A DNA stretch of 42,505 nt. It comes from Deltaproteobacteria bacterium. GTDB lineage: Bacteria; Myxococcota_A; UBA9042; DTJE01; S145-11. Positions 15,940-24,082 of this stretch are shown piece after piece (position 1 is the first letter of the stretch; each line of letters begins with the position of its first letter). Both the position numbers and the translations under genes were made by a program. The notes beneath the pieces are model-generated. The model did not search any database and was not told the DNA's origin. It worked only from the letters and a program-made list of their open reading frames with translations. The DNA lies in NCBI GenBank assembly GCA_015493765.1, contig WGCQ01000248.1, positions 1 to 42,505 of the forward strand. Direction: 5' to 3'.

Positions 15940-15966
15940 GCAATGTCTCCAAAGGGGAGATAAAAT
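15938..15966 (+). promoter_or_regulatory. Predicted promoter of the patatin gene with an operator-like spacer
   Basis: TTGCAA (15938-15943), 17 bases, TAAAAT (15961-15966). The spacer holds the inverted repeat TCTCC-AAAGG-GGAGA, which could be a repressor site. Expected transcript start lies about 8 bases before the ATG, leaving a very short leader. Confidence 0.55.
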
Positions 15967-15980
15967 CCTTCCGGGGTGTT

Positions 15981-17045
15981 ATGTTCGATAGTATATCCGT
16001 TTTGGCAGGGGACCGGGCCTTTGAAATCATAAAGGACGAGGGACTGGACCTGGCCAGGGTAAAAGTGTTTGCCGGGGCATCCGGTGCGGCAAAATTTCTA
16101 ATACTTACAGGTATCGACCGTGTGCTGATGCCATTACTGAAACACAGGAAAGACCCTTTACACCTCATCGGCAGTTCAATCGGGGCATTTCGGATGGCGG
16201 CCTATGCCCACAAGGAGCCCATAAAGGCAATAAATACCATGGAATACGGCTATATCCACCAGTTTTATCCATCCAAACGACCGGGCAAAGACGCCATTAC
16301 GGATAAATCCATAGAGATTATGAATTCCTATATCAAGGACGGAGATATTGACTATATTTTGAACAATCCGGACATGACAATTTCTTTTCTGGCTGCCAAA
16401 TCCAGGCACCTCGCAAAATCTGAAAACAACATCATGCAAACACTTAATCTTGCTGTCGCAGCCACTGCAAATTACATTAACAGGAGGTATCTGGGTTACT
16501 TTTTCGAAAGGGCAGTGTTCAGTTCCGTCAATGACATAAACTTCCGGTTCAGCGATACATTCAGAACACACAGGTACTTGCTAACCAAGGAAAATTTCAA
16601 AAAGGCCCTCATGGCATCCGGTTCCATTCCCGTTATGATGCGTGGTGTCCCGGATATCGCTGGTGCGCCCGGGATGTTCAGGGACGGAGGGATGATCGAT
16701 TATCACCTGGATATACCATTCCTGGATGACCGGGACAGGGACCGGCTGGTGTTGTTTCCACATTTTTACGAATACGTAATCCCAGGCTGGCTCGACAAAT
16801 ATACGAACAGGAGGGCGCGGGTCGAGAACCTCAAAAACACCGTGATAATCGCTCCATCAAGGGATTTTGTACATTCACTGCCGTATCACAAGATACCTGA
16901 CCGAAAGGATTTCAACAGGCTTTCGGATGAGGAAAGGGTACGGTATTGGAACACGGTGGTGAATAAAAACCATCAATTGGGTGATGAACTGCACGAGGCA
17001 ATCGAATCGGGCAGGATCAGGAAAATCGTCAAGAAAATTCAGTAA
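15981..17045 (+). CDS. Patatin-like phospholipase family protein
   Basis: 354-aa protein with patatin hallmarks: GASGAAKF (oxyanion-hole Gly cluster), GSSIGAFR (GxSxG nucleophile Ser) and DGGMIDYH (the Asp of the Ser-Asp dyad, in DGG). It would hydrolyse acyl esters of membrane lipids. No signal peptide, so it acts in the cytoplasm or on the inner leaflet unless exported by an unseen system. Codons are more AT-rich than in the flanking operons. It shares a 123-base divergent region with the receiver-kinase gene, so common control is possible. Confidence 0.85.
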   Translation: MFDSISVLAGDRAFEIIKDEGLDLARVKVFAGASGAAKFLILTGIDRVLMPLLKHRKDPLHLIGSSIGAFRMAAYAHKEPIKAINTMEYGYIHQFYPSKRPGKDAITDKSIEIMNSYIKDGDIDYILNNPDMTISFLAAKSRHLAKSENNIMQTLNLAVAATANYINRRYLGYFFERAVFSSVNDINFRFSDTFRTHRYLLTKENFKKALMASGSIPVMMRGVPDIAGAPGMFRDGGMIDYHLDIPFLDDRDRDRLVLFPHFYEYVIPGWLDKYTNRRARVENLKNTVIIAPSRDFVHSLPYHKIPDRKDFNRLSDEERVRYWNTVVNKNHQLGDELHEAIESGRIRKIVKKIQ

Positions 17046-17114
17046 ACGACAAGGGACAAGAATACATGTAATGCCTGGCGGCCTTTTTGTGTGCTTCAAC
17101 CGCCATACGTGTAT

Positions 17115-17143
17115 TTGGACAAGTATCCATAAATTTGGAATAA
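17115..17143 (+). promoter_or_regulatory. Weak candidate promoter before the GT-C-like gene
   Basis: TTGGAC (17115-17120), 17 bases, GAATAA (17138-17143), with AATAAT one base later. It would start transcription near 17150, almost at the GTG of the N-terminal fragment at 17151. Low confidence. Confidence 0.3.
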
Positions 17144-17150
17144 TACCACT

Positions 17151-17279
17151 GTGTCCAGAAACCTTTACAGATACAAACAAGTAGTATTCATAATTCTTTT
17201 CCTTGTAGCGTTTTTTTTTGTGGACCAGATTTGTGGCGTTTTCAAACCACACTGGGAGACCGCGCCTCGTGTGTGACGA
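17151..17279 (+). pseudogene. Out-of-frame N-terminal segment of the GT-C-like protein
   Basis: From the GTG at 17151 the frame encodes a basic start (VSRNLYRYKQ), a strong hydrophobic segment (VVFIILFLVAFFFV) and about 18 more residues before TGA at 17277-17279. It has all marks of a signal-anchor N-terminus, but it is in a different frame from the large membrane ORF that overlaps it from 17218. The simplest reading is one gene split by a frameshift near 17250-17280, from mutation, a sequencing error or programmed shifting. A separate 42-residue peptide is the alternative. Confidence 0.5.
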
Positions 17280-19170
17280 GATGTCACCTCTTGCATCAGG
17301 CCAATGGGGCCCCTGCATGGGAAACGGATTGAAATGTGGCACTTGGGGGATGTTTATAACATTTGATTGCCCCAACGGGAAGGTCAGTATCCACGTGAAT
17401 ACCCTGGGACAGGTAGATGTATCGAAAGGTAAAATAGACCCTGTTGGACGAAGGCGCTTGCTGGGAGATGTCAGGACCTTCATTAAAGGTACTTTTGAAC
17501 GCCTGGATCAGGGTAAAACCCCGCTTGTAAAAGCGCCATTGTATATAAACGGCCGCAAGATCCTGGCCACGGTTGTCCATCGGATTGCTAAATCCCGCAG
17601 GCTTGCCGTGGTATGGGGACTCGGGATATTGTTGCTTTTACTCTATATGTCCTTTGGCGCCGGTATATTTGGCTTCGGGGAGTGGCGTCGTCCTGACATC
17701 CATGTGGTGTGGGTATTGTCATTGGCCTTGCTTTTAAGGGTGTTACTGGCCCCCTGGCAAATCCACGACCTGTCTTTGTACGTACCGCAATACAACGCTC
17801 AAATTGCAACGATCTTTAAAGATAGCACGTCCTCATGGTACAGGCTTTTGCAGTCCCTCTTCGTATCCCTGGCAGGTCCGTCCGATAAGGCCTGGTTTTT
17901 ATTTAATGCCCTGGTGTCAGGCCTTACGATCCCGGCCTTCTACCTGGTCATCCGCAATCTTACCGAATCGCGTATAGTGGCCCTGGCCGCGAGCATTCTG
18001 CTAACAGTACAACCCGACGTAATAAGATATGCCCCCACGGATTGTCACCATAACCTGCTGTTGTTTAACCTGTTTTGGGGTATGGCATTGTTGCAATCCT
18101 ACCGTGTAAAAGGTCTCGTTGCCGGTATTATCCTGTTAGGCTTTGCAGCCTTCCTTCGTCCTGAAGGTATTGTGTTCGTACTGGCCGCCTTGCTGGTAAT
18201 GGATCGCAGGTTAATAACAAGTATCAAGGCGCACCCGTGGGTTTTGACATCTTTTGCATTCCTGCTGCTGTTCATTCCCCTGGGTTTGTTTTCCGAAACA
18301 TCCAAGGTGGAATATTTCCTGGCAAATTGGCATAGACATTTTAACTGGTCGTCTTTTTTTATGACCAACTTTGCCACCAGGCTGTTAATGGTGGTCCTGC
18401 CCTTGAGGGATACATACCTTCCTGTCTGGAGATTTTCGCTCAGTGGATTGCTTATGAGGATACTTATCGGCTTTGGATTGTTTGCAGCGGTCCCAACCTT
18501 GCGTTCTTCTGCAAGGCGTCTGTTTATGGCCGGGCTGATGGCAGCCGCTCCGGTGTATCTGTTGTGTGAGCCTTATATTGCCATCTATGCGGGGGACAAC
18601 CTTCCGGCCATCACGTTTATGACCGGAGTGGCCGGGATCGGATTGTACGATATATCCCGGCGCCTCAAGCCAGTGTCGCGGCCTTTGGTAGTGTTGTTTG
18701 CATTACTTGCAGGGGTGTTGATGATTTCGGAAAATCTGGGTTGGATCAGGAAACACCTGTGTTTTCAGACGGAGTATTCGATTTTGGTTTCCCACCGGGG
18801 TCTATTCCGGGGGCATTGTGTATTGTTGACATGGGACAAGCAGGATCAGGACCTGGGACTGTATAGTTATCCAGACCTTGACGGCTGCAGGGTGATGAAT
18901 TGTTACGGCAGGTCTTGCAAAATCCCCGAACCATCGACCATGTCCGTATTTTACTTTCGCGACACCAGTTGCCTGATTCGCAGGGCCGGGGTTTTCCCAT
19001 CAAAAAATACGCCTGATGTACGCGGGCCTGTTCCGGCATGTGCCATATTTGAACGGCACATGGTACTGAAGCCCGTGGATGTACGCCAGGTTGGCATTGA
19101 CCTGAACCGCTATGTGATACCTCGAAGCGGTAAAATAGGTCTGTTCAGGGTCACTGACCTGAGGCACTAA
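17218..19170 (+). CDS. GT-C-fold-like polytopic membrane protein, N-terminus uncertain
   Basis: 650-aa open frame. Residues 20-120 are soluble with four Cys (CDE, PCMG, LKCG, FDC). A membrane region of about 10-12 helices follows, from LAVVWGLGILLLLLY to about residue 520, then a Cys-rich soluble C-terminus (CRVMNC, SCKIPE, SCLIRR). The layout (an early loop with IHDLSLYVPQYNAQI, the motif APTDCHHN, FLRPEGIVFV) resembles PMT/ArnT-type GT-C transferases that use polyprenyl-phosphate sugars outside the membrane. I could not match it to a named family. The frame opens only after a stop at 17206, its first possible start is a TTG without a ribosome site, and the natural N-terminus seems to lie in another frame at 17151. 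Treat the start as unresolved. Confidence 0.65.
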   Translation: MWTRFVAFSNHTGRPRLVCDEMSPLASGQWGPCMGNGLKCGTWGMFITFDCPNGKVSIHVNTLGQVDVSKGKIDPVGRRRLLGDVRTFIKGTFERLDQGKTPLVKAPLYINGRKILATVVHRIAKSRRLAVVWGLGILLLLLYMSFGAGIFGFGEWRRPDIHVVWVLSLALLLRVLLAPWQIHDLSLYVPQYNAQIATIFKDSTSSWYRLLQSLFVSLAGPSDKAWFLFNALVSGLTIPAFYLVIRNLTESRIVALAASILLTVQPDVIRYAPTDCHHNLLLFNLFWGMALLQSYRVKGLVAGIILLGFAAFLRPEGIVFVLAALLVMDRRLITSIKAHPWVLTSFAFLLLFIPLGLFSETSKVEYFLANWHRHFNWSSFFMTNFATRLLMVVLPLRDTYLPVWRFSLSGLLMRILIGFGLFAAVPTLRSSARRLFMAGLMAAAPVYLLCEPYIAIYAGDNLPAITFMTGVAGIGLYDISRRLKPVSRPLVVLFALLAGVLMISENLGWIRKHLCFQTEYSILVSHRGLFRGHCVLLTWDKQDQDLGLYSYPDLDGCRVMNCYGRSCKIPEPSTMSVFYFRDTSCLIRRAGVFPSKNTPDVRGPVPACAIFERHMVLKPVDVRQVGIDLNRYVIPRSGKIGLFRVTDLRH

Positions 19171-19214
19171 GCGTTCACTTGACCCGATCTCCACCGTTGT
19201 CAATGTTATATGGC

Positions 19215-20048
19215 TCATAATCCGCACGCGGAACCACAGTTATCCTGATAGCAATTCTGGATGTCTTGTATCCCATTGACAGCAGACTGGTATTGCTGGA
19301 CACATTGTTTTAAGCAGTCCTGATCATCTTTGCAGTCCTCGATGCATAGTAGCAATTTTACGCATTCCAGGTTCTTATAGCAGGCGGCCAACGGGTTATA
19401 ACACTTATTAGTGATACATTCGGAACAAGGATCGGGCTTAGAGTTTTTACAAGGAATTGTACAATATCTGTCCACACACAGTTGCAAGAGCATGAAATCG
19501 CCAGCACTATCCAGGTTTTCTTTCATACAATCATTATTGCAGGATGTCTCATTAGGCGGGCAATTCCGGACACACATCGAAATCTCGGTGCATCCGGGGT
19601 CAGGCTGGCACGCACGTATCTCAGAGGGGCAGTTATCCGTTACGCAGGATTGGCAAACTTCGGTAGTTCCACCGTTGTCTATCCCGCTGTCGATGCCCAC
19701 GCCCAGGTCAAAAATCACGGCTGTATCACCGTCATTGCCCGTATCCACGCCCGGATCAGAAGTCACGGTGCTATCAGTACCAGGGTCCGGGTCCACGCCC
19801 AGGTCAAAAATCTCGGTGCTATCAGCACCAGGGCCCGGGTCCACGCCCGGGTCAAAAATCACGGCTGTATCACCGTCACTGCCCGTATCCACGCTCATGT
19901 CCGCGTCTGTGTTCGTATCACCACCATTTTTATCCGTGCCAGCAAACGAATCCTTCTGACCTGGTGCGTTAACCACAAAAGTGCTGCATCCTGCTGTCAC
20001 CATAAGTATGAAGATACCCTCGACTATCAAAAGTATTGTTCGTTTCAC
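19215..20048 (-). CDS. Cys-rich lipoprotein with Asp/Gly repeat stalk
   Basis: 277-aa lipoprotein of unknown function. Signal with lipobox VTAGC (Cys21), then a low-complexity acidic linker to about residue 130 built on repeats of DTAVIFDPGVD and DSTEIFDLGVD type. The C-terminal domain has about 20 Cys in repeated C-x2-C-x4-C...C-x3-C spacings (CQSCVTDNC, CIPC-like, CSECITNKC), suggesting disulfide-linked repeats. Such Asp/Gly-rich stalk plus Cys-rich domain lipoproteins are frequent in Myxococcota-type genomes and are probably surface exposed. The start is a GTG at 20048 with GGAGG 5 bases upstream. It has its own TTGACA promoter. Confidence 0.85.
   Translation of the reverse strand: MKRTILLIVEGIFILMVTAGCSTFVVNAPGQKDSFAGTDKNGGDTNTDADMSVDTGSDGDTAVIFDPGVDPGPGADSTEIFDLGVDPDPGTDSTVTSDPGVDTGNDGDTAVIFDLGVGIDSGIDNGGTTEVCQSCVTDNCPSEIRACQPDPGCTEISMCVRNCPPNETSCNNDCMKENLDSAGDFMLLQLCVDRYCTIPCKNSKPDPCSECITNKCYNPLAACYKNLECVKLLLCIEDCKDDQDCLKQCVQQYQSAVNGIQDIQNCYQDNCGSACGL
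19707..19896 (-). repeat. Four in-frame tandem units of about 48 bp inside the lipoprotein gene
   Basis: Units at about 19707-19752, 19753-19800, 19801-19848 and 19849-19896. Units 1 and 4 are almost identical (GTCAAAAATCACGGCTGTAT..), units 2 and 3 are alike. Each encodes about 16 residues of the Asp/Gly stalk. The pattern looks like a minisatellite that can change stalk length. Confidence 0.75.
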
Positions 20049-20069
20049 CCCTGCCTCCTTCTATTTTAA

Positions 20070-20099
20070 GGATAAGCCAGAATTGCCTGTTTTTGTCAA
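20070..20099 (-). promoter_or_regulatory. Predicted sigma70 promoter of the lipoprotein gene
   Basis: Minus strand TTGACA (20099-20094) with CTTATC (17-base spacer) or TTATCC (18-base spacer) as the -10 box. The -35 is consensus, the -10 moderate. Confidence 0.5.
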
Positions 20100-20114
20100 G
20101 TCCAGCCACAAAAT

Positions 20115-20139
20115 CCCAAATTACCTGTCAAATTTGAGG
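20115..20139 (-). promoter_or_regulatory. Directional CAGGTAATT element (lipoprotein copy)
   Basis: On the minus strand CAAATTTGACAGGTAATTT then GGG, ending 15 bases before the -35 TTGACA. It is the left end of the large palindrome between this gene and ileS. Confidence 0.6.
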
Positions 20140-20267
20140 ACAAAGGTTGCAGAAAGTGGTTTAGATGCAAGTCGTTGAACCAATTTGAGCGCAGGCGTAC
20201 TATCGGTACGTTGAGCCTCAAATTGGTGAAAACGGCGAAGCAGATGGGCCGCTTGCTGCAACCGACT

Positions 20268-20292
20268 CCCGAATTTAGTCAGGTAATTTGGG
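20268..20292 (+). promoter_or_regulatory. Directional CAGGTAATT element (ileS copy)
   Basis: CCCGAATT-TAGTCAGGT-AATTTGGG, reading toward ileS and ending 15 bases before TTGACT. The right arm also pairs with CCCAAATT at 20298-20305 (AATTTGGG-AAAAA-CCCAAATT), giving a second hairpin. Confidence 0.6.
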
Positions 20293-20307
20293 AAAAACCC
20301 AAATTCG

Positions 20308-20335
20308 TTGACTTATCCGGTGTTTTTGTTAAATT
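20308..20335 (+). promoter_or_regulatory. Predicted promoter of ileS
   Basis: TTGACT (20308-20313), 16 bases, TAAATT (20330-20335). The leader to the GTG start would be about 32 bases; no T-box-like leader fits in it. Confidence 0.5.
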
Positions 20336-20374
20336 GTTGCGGGTTTTATACCCATGACAAAACGAGGAGGCATT

Positions 20375-23155
20375 GTGGGTACCACGAATTACAAGGATAC
20401 GCTGAAACTGCCGAAAACCGCATTCCCGATGAAGGCCAACCTGCCCAAACGTGAGCCTGACATGCTGCGTTGGTGGGAAGAACACGACATCTACCACAAA
20501 ATGGTGGAGCACCGTGACGGGGCGCCGCGTTATATCATGCACGACGGTCCGCCCTATGCAAACGGACACATACACCACGGCCATATCCTGAACAAGGTGC
20601 TCAAGGACATCGTGGTGAAATACAAAAACATGTCCGGTTTCAGTGCGCCCTTCGTGCCTGGCTGGGACTGCCATGGCCTGCCCATCGAGCGGACCGTGGA
20701 GGACAACCTGTCCAAGGCCGGTGTACATGCCACGCCTCAACAATTACGCAAAAAGTGCAGGACCTTCGCCGCGGAGTTCGTCGGCATACAGAAAGAGGAA
20801 TTCAAGCGCCTGGGCGTGCTGGCGGACTGGGACGACCCGTATTTGACCATGAATTATCACTACGAGGCCCGAATAGCACGCGAATTCGGCACCTTTGTGG
20901 CAAAGGACCTGGTTTACCAGGGGCAAAAACCCGTGTACTGGTGTCCTGTGTGCAAGACCGCCCTGGCCGAGGCCGAGGTCGAATACAAGGACGTGAAGAG
21001 CCCGTCGATCTACGTAAAATTTCCGTTCACCCGGGACGTGTACGAACGTTTTCCCAAACTAAAGGGCAAAAACGGGTTCGTGGTGATATGGACAACCACT
21101 CCGTGGACCCTGCCGTCAAACCTGGCTATCAGTCTGCACCCGGACTTTACCTACGTGGCCGAGCAAGTGGGTGACGAGGTGTTGATCCTGGCCGAGGACC
21201 TGACCGCCGGTTTCCACCAGGCAACTGGCGTGCCAACGGGCGAGGTGTTGATGCGGGCAAAGGGCAAGGAATTCGAGGGCCTGCATTGCCGCCACCCGTT
21301 TCTGGACCAGGATTCCCTGTTGATCGTGGGCGAACATGTAACCCTGGATGCGGGCACGGGCTGTGTGCATACGGCCCCGGGTCACGGCCAGGAGGACTAC
21401 GAGGTGGGCATCAGGTACGGACTTAAGCCCTACGCACCCGTGGACGAGGAAGGCCGGTTTACCAGGGACGTGCCCATGTTCGAGGGCAGGTTCGTATTCG
21501 ATTGTGACAAGGACGTGATCGCCCTGCTAAAGGAACGGGACATGTTGATCAAGGCCTCCCAGGTGGAACACTCGTATCCCCATTGTTGGCGCAGCCACGA
21601 CCCGGTAATTTTCAGGGCAACGCCGCAGTGGTTCATCGGCGTGGACCGCAAGAACCTGCGCCAGGACGCCATTTCCGCGATCCAGGACGTAAAATTCATA
21701 CCGCCGCAGGGCAAGACCAGGCTCACCGCCATGCTGGAGGGCCGGCCTGACTGGTGCATATCCCGCCAGCGCCACTGGGGCGTGCCAATCATTGCATTCA
21801 AGTGCAAGACGTGCGGACACACGCTGCTGGATGCGTCAGTCGTGGCACACGTGGCCGATATATTCGAGGAACACAGCGCGGATGCCTGGTTCGAGATGTC
21901 CGAGGCCGAACTGCTGCCTGCGGGCACGAAGTGTCCCGAGTGCGGTGGCACGGCCTTTGAAAAGGACTCGGCGATCCTGGATGTCTGGTTTGATTCCGGG
22001 GTCAGCCATGCAGCGGTGGTGAAGCGTCGCTACGGCGCGGATGCACGGGCCGATTTGTACCTGGAAGGCAGCGACCAGCACCGGGGATGGTTCCAGTCCA
22101 GCCTGCTGGCATCCGTAGGCGCCAGGGGCGAGGCCCCGTATAAATCCGTGGTCACGCATGGCTTCGTGGTGGATGGCGAGGGCAAGAAACTGTCCAAGAG
22201 CGCCAGGAATTTCGTGGCCCCGCAAAAGACGATTGACCGCCAGGGTGCCGAGATCTTCCGGCTGTGGGTGGCGGCGGAAAACTACAAGGAAGACATCCGT
22301 ATATCGGACCAGATCCTGCGCACACTGGTGGATTCATACAGGAAATTCCGCAACACGTTCAGGTTCATGCTGGGCAACCTGGGGGATTTTGACCCGTCCA
22401 GGGACATGGTGCCGGACGGGGAACTGCTGCCCGTGGACCGTTATGCGCTGGCGAATTTCGGCAGGCTTGTGCAGAGGGTGCTGGATGCATACGATGCGTT
22501 CGATTTGCACGTGATCTACCAGAACCTGGTGAATTATACATTCACCGAATTGTCGGCCTTCTACCTGGACATCACCAAGGACAGGTTGTATTGCGAGGCC
22601 GGTGCGTCGCCAAAGAGGCGCTCCGCCCAGACCGGCTTGTACAGGATCCTGCGCGGCATGCTGTTGATGCTGGCGCCTGTGCTATCGTTTACAGCGGAGG
22701 AGGCATACCAGCAAATGCCCAAACTGCCCGAGGCACCGGAAAGCATATTTTTGTGCGACATGGTGAGGCCGCAGGACTTCCCGGTGGACGAACAGTTGGA
22801 CTCAAAATTCGGGCTCCTGCGCGAGGTCAGGACAAGGGTGCTGGCCGTACTGGAACAGGCCCGTGGAGACGGACAAATCGGTCACCCGCTGGAGGCATCG
22901 ATCGCACTGAAGGCACGCAAGGGTTCCCCTTACCTGTCCGTGCTGCACGAATTCGGGGCGTTTCTGCCGGAGCTGTTCGTTGTGAGCGCCGTGACGGTTG
23001 AGGAATTCGATGGCCCGGATGCCTTTGACGTGGCATTCGCACATGCGCCTGGTGGCAAGTGCCAGCGGTGCTGGAATTATTCCACCACGGTAGGGTCAGA
23101 CCCCGATTTCCCTGATGTCTGTGCACGGTGTGCAGGCGTGTTGAGGCAGGAATGA
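20375..23155 (+). CDS. ileS: Isoleucyl-tRNA synthetase
   Basis: 926-aa class I synthetase that charges tRNA(Ile), with CP1 editing domain. N-terminus NYKDTLKLPKTAFPMKANLPKREP matches bacterial IleS. HIGH-type motif in PYANGHIHHGH, editing-domain TTTPWTLPSN, GWDCHGLPIE, KMSKS-type motif KLSKS, WFDSGVSH, and a C-terminal Zn site CQRCWN ... CARC. I chose the GTG at 20375 over an ATG 21 bases upstream because GAGGAGG sits 5 bases before the GTG and within the longer version, and because the GTG start matches the family N-terminus. The stop overlaps lspA as ATGA, the common ileS-lspA pairing. Confidence 0.97.
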   Translation: MGTTNYKDTLKLPKTAFPMKANLPKREPDMLRWWEEHDIYHKMVEHRDGAPRYIMHDGPPYANGHIHHGHILNKVLKDIVVKYKNMSGFSAPFVPGWDCHGLPIERTVEDNLSKAGVHATPQQLRKKCRTFAAEFVGIQKEEFKRLGVLADWDDPYLTMNYHYEARIAREFGTFVAKDLVYQGQKPVYWCPVCKTALAEAEVEYKDVKSPSIYVKFPFTRDVYERFPKLKGKNGFVVIWTTTPWTLPSNLAISLHPDFTYVAEQVGDEVLILAEDLTAGFHQATGVPTGEVLMRAKGKEFEGLHCRHPFLDQDSLLIVGEHVTLDAGTGCVHTAPGHGQEDYEVGIRYGLKPYAPVDEEGRFTRDVPMFEGRFVFDCDKDVIALLKERDMLIKASQVEHSYPHCWRSHDPVIFRATPQWFIGVDRKNLRQDAISAIQDVKFIPPQGKTRLTAMLEGRPDWCISRQRHWGVPIIAFKCKTCGHTLLDASVVAHVADIFEEHSADAWFEMSEAELLPAGTKCPECGGTAFEKDSAILDVWFDSGVSHAAVVKRRYGADARADLYLEGSDQHRGWFQSSLLASVGARGEAPYKSVVTHGFVVDGEGKKLSKSARNFVAPQKTIDRQGAEIFRLWVAAENYKEDIRISDQILRTLVDSYRKFRNTFRFMLGNLGDFDPSRDMVPDGELLPVDRYALANFGRLVQRVLDAYDAFDLHVIYQNLVNYTFTELSAFYLDITKDRLYCEAGASPKRRSAQTGLYRILRGMLLMLAPVLSFTAEEAYQQMPKLPEAPESIFLCDMVRPQDFPVDEQLDSKFGLLREVRTRVLAVLEQARGDGQIGHPLEASIALKARKGSPYLSVLHEFGAFLPELFVVSAVTVEEFDGPDAFDVAFAHAPGGKCQRCWNYSTTVGSDPDFPDVCARCAGVLRQE

Positions 23156-24054
23156 AAAAATCCCTGGTTATTACAATCATCCTTTTGATGGGCGTGGTAT
23201 GGGCGGCCGCTGACCTGGCCAGCAAGCGGTGGGTCCAATTGCACCTGGCCACACCTGTCCACCTGTTGCCGGTCACTGCTGCGGATGGCGAGACCGTGTG
23301 CAAGGCCCTCCAGCACAAACTGGGTATAAAATCGTGCAGGGGCATGAATAACAGCATTTACCAGGTGGAAGGCCCCTTGAAACTGACTGCCACAACACCA
23401 CTGAAGCAGGTCCTGGTGGACCACCCGTTGCTGTTTGCGTGGTTAAAGGACAAGGGCTTTGCCGTGAGGCTGCGTACGTGGCAGGAAAAGGGCAAGGCCA
23501 GGGTCGATACGGTGGGCCAGGCACTCAAGGTCAGCCTGCACGGGCACGTAAAGGACATCAAAAAAGTACTGGAGCATGAAATCTACGGCATGCCCAGGGG
23601 CAAGGGCTCGGTAGTGCCGGGCAAGGTAATGGAAAAAGGCGACGTATATTTACTGGCGTCCAGGCGGATCGTGTTGATTCCGGGCTTGCTGGACCTATCA
23701 TACGTGGAAAACCCGGCCGGCGCGTGGGGAATACTGCACAATATCGCCCCATCGACCCGCAAATGGGTGTTTTACGTGTTTTCATTTATTGCGCTGCTGG
23801 TTATCATATACCTGATCGTGTTTCCACCTTCCCATTCCTGGTGGATCATCTTTGCCCTCGGTGGTATCCTGGGCGGCGCCATAGGCAACCTGGTTGACCG
23901 TATGTCCAGCGGCGCTGTGGTGGACTTCATCCACATGTTCTGGGGACGCTTCAACTGGCCTAACTATAACGTGGCCGACATAGGCATCACCGTGGGCCTG
24001 GTAATCCTGCTGATACACTCGTTTTTCGCCAAACCCACGCATCCGAAGTCATAG
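23152..24054 (+). CDS. lspA: Lipoprotein signal peptidase II with a large insertion
   Basis: 300-aa LspA, nearly twice the usual 160-170 aa. TM1 (residues 4-20) leads to ADLASKRWV; the family continues with LSYVENPAGAWGIL, then GNLVDRMSSGAVVDFI (catalytic Asp249) and NVADIGI (catalytic Asp276). About 130 residues (40-172) are inserted between the VHLLP segment and IVLIPGLLDLSYVENP, in the first periplasmic loop next to the active site. The insert is soluble, basic and of no family I recognise. All catalytic motifs are present, so the enzyme should cleave prolipoproteins such as those in this window. ATGA overlap with ileS. Confidence 0.93.
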   Translation: MKKSLVITIILLMGVVWAAADLASKRWVQLHLATPVHLLPVTAADGETVCKALQHKLGIKSCRGMNNSIYQVEGPLKLTATTPLKQVLVDHPLLFAWLKDKGFAVRLRTWQEKGKARVDTVGQALKVSLHGHVKDIKKVLEHEIYGMPRGKGSVVPGKVMEKGDVYLLASRRIVLIPGLLDLSYVENPAGAWGILHNIAPSTRKWVFYVFSFIALLVIIYLIVFPPSHSWWIIFALGGILGGAIGNLVDRMSSGAVVDFIHMFWGRFNWPNYNVADIGITVGLVILLIHSFFAKPTHPKS

Positions 24055-24082
24055 GAAACGGCAAGGTAATTCGTGGCCACAT

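Larger units (their letters stand above)
20115..20292. repeat. 178-bp nested imperfect palindrome
   Basis: All nested arms share one centre near 20203. Outer ends are inverted CAGGTAATT elements (20115-20139 and 20268-20292). Next is GGTTGCAG (20145-20152) with CTGCAACC (20256-20263). Next is CCAATTTGAG (20180-20189) with CTCAAATTGG (20217-20226). Innermost is CGTAC-TATCG-GTACG (20196-20210). It could fold into a long cruciform or RNA hairpin, or be a relic of a non-autonomous element with terminal inverted repeats. No coding frame. Confidence 0.75.

Noticed and set aside
20070-20374. T-box riboswitch before ileS
   Set aside because: The predicted leader is only about 32 bases, with no specifier loop or T-box sequence, and the palindrome lies upstream of the promoter.
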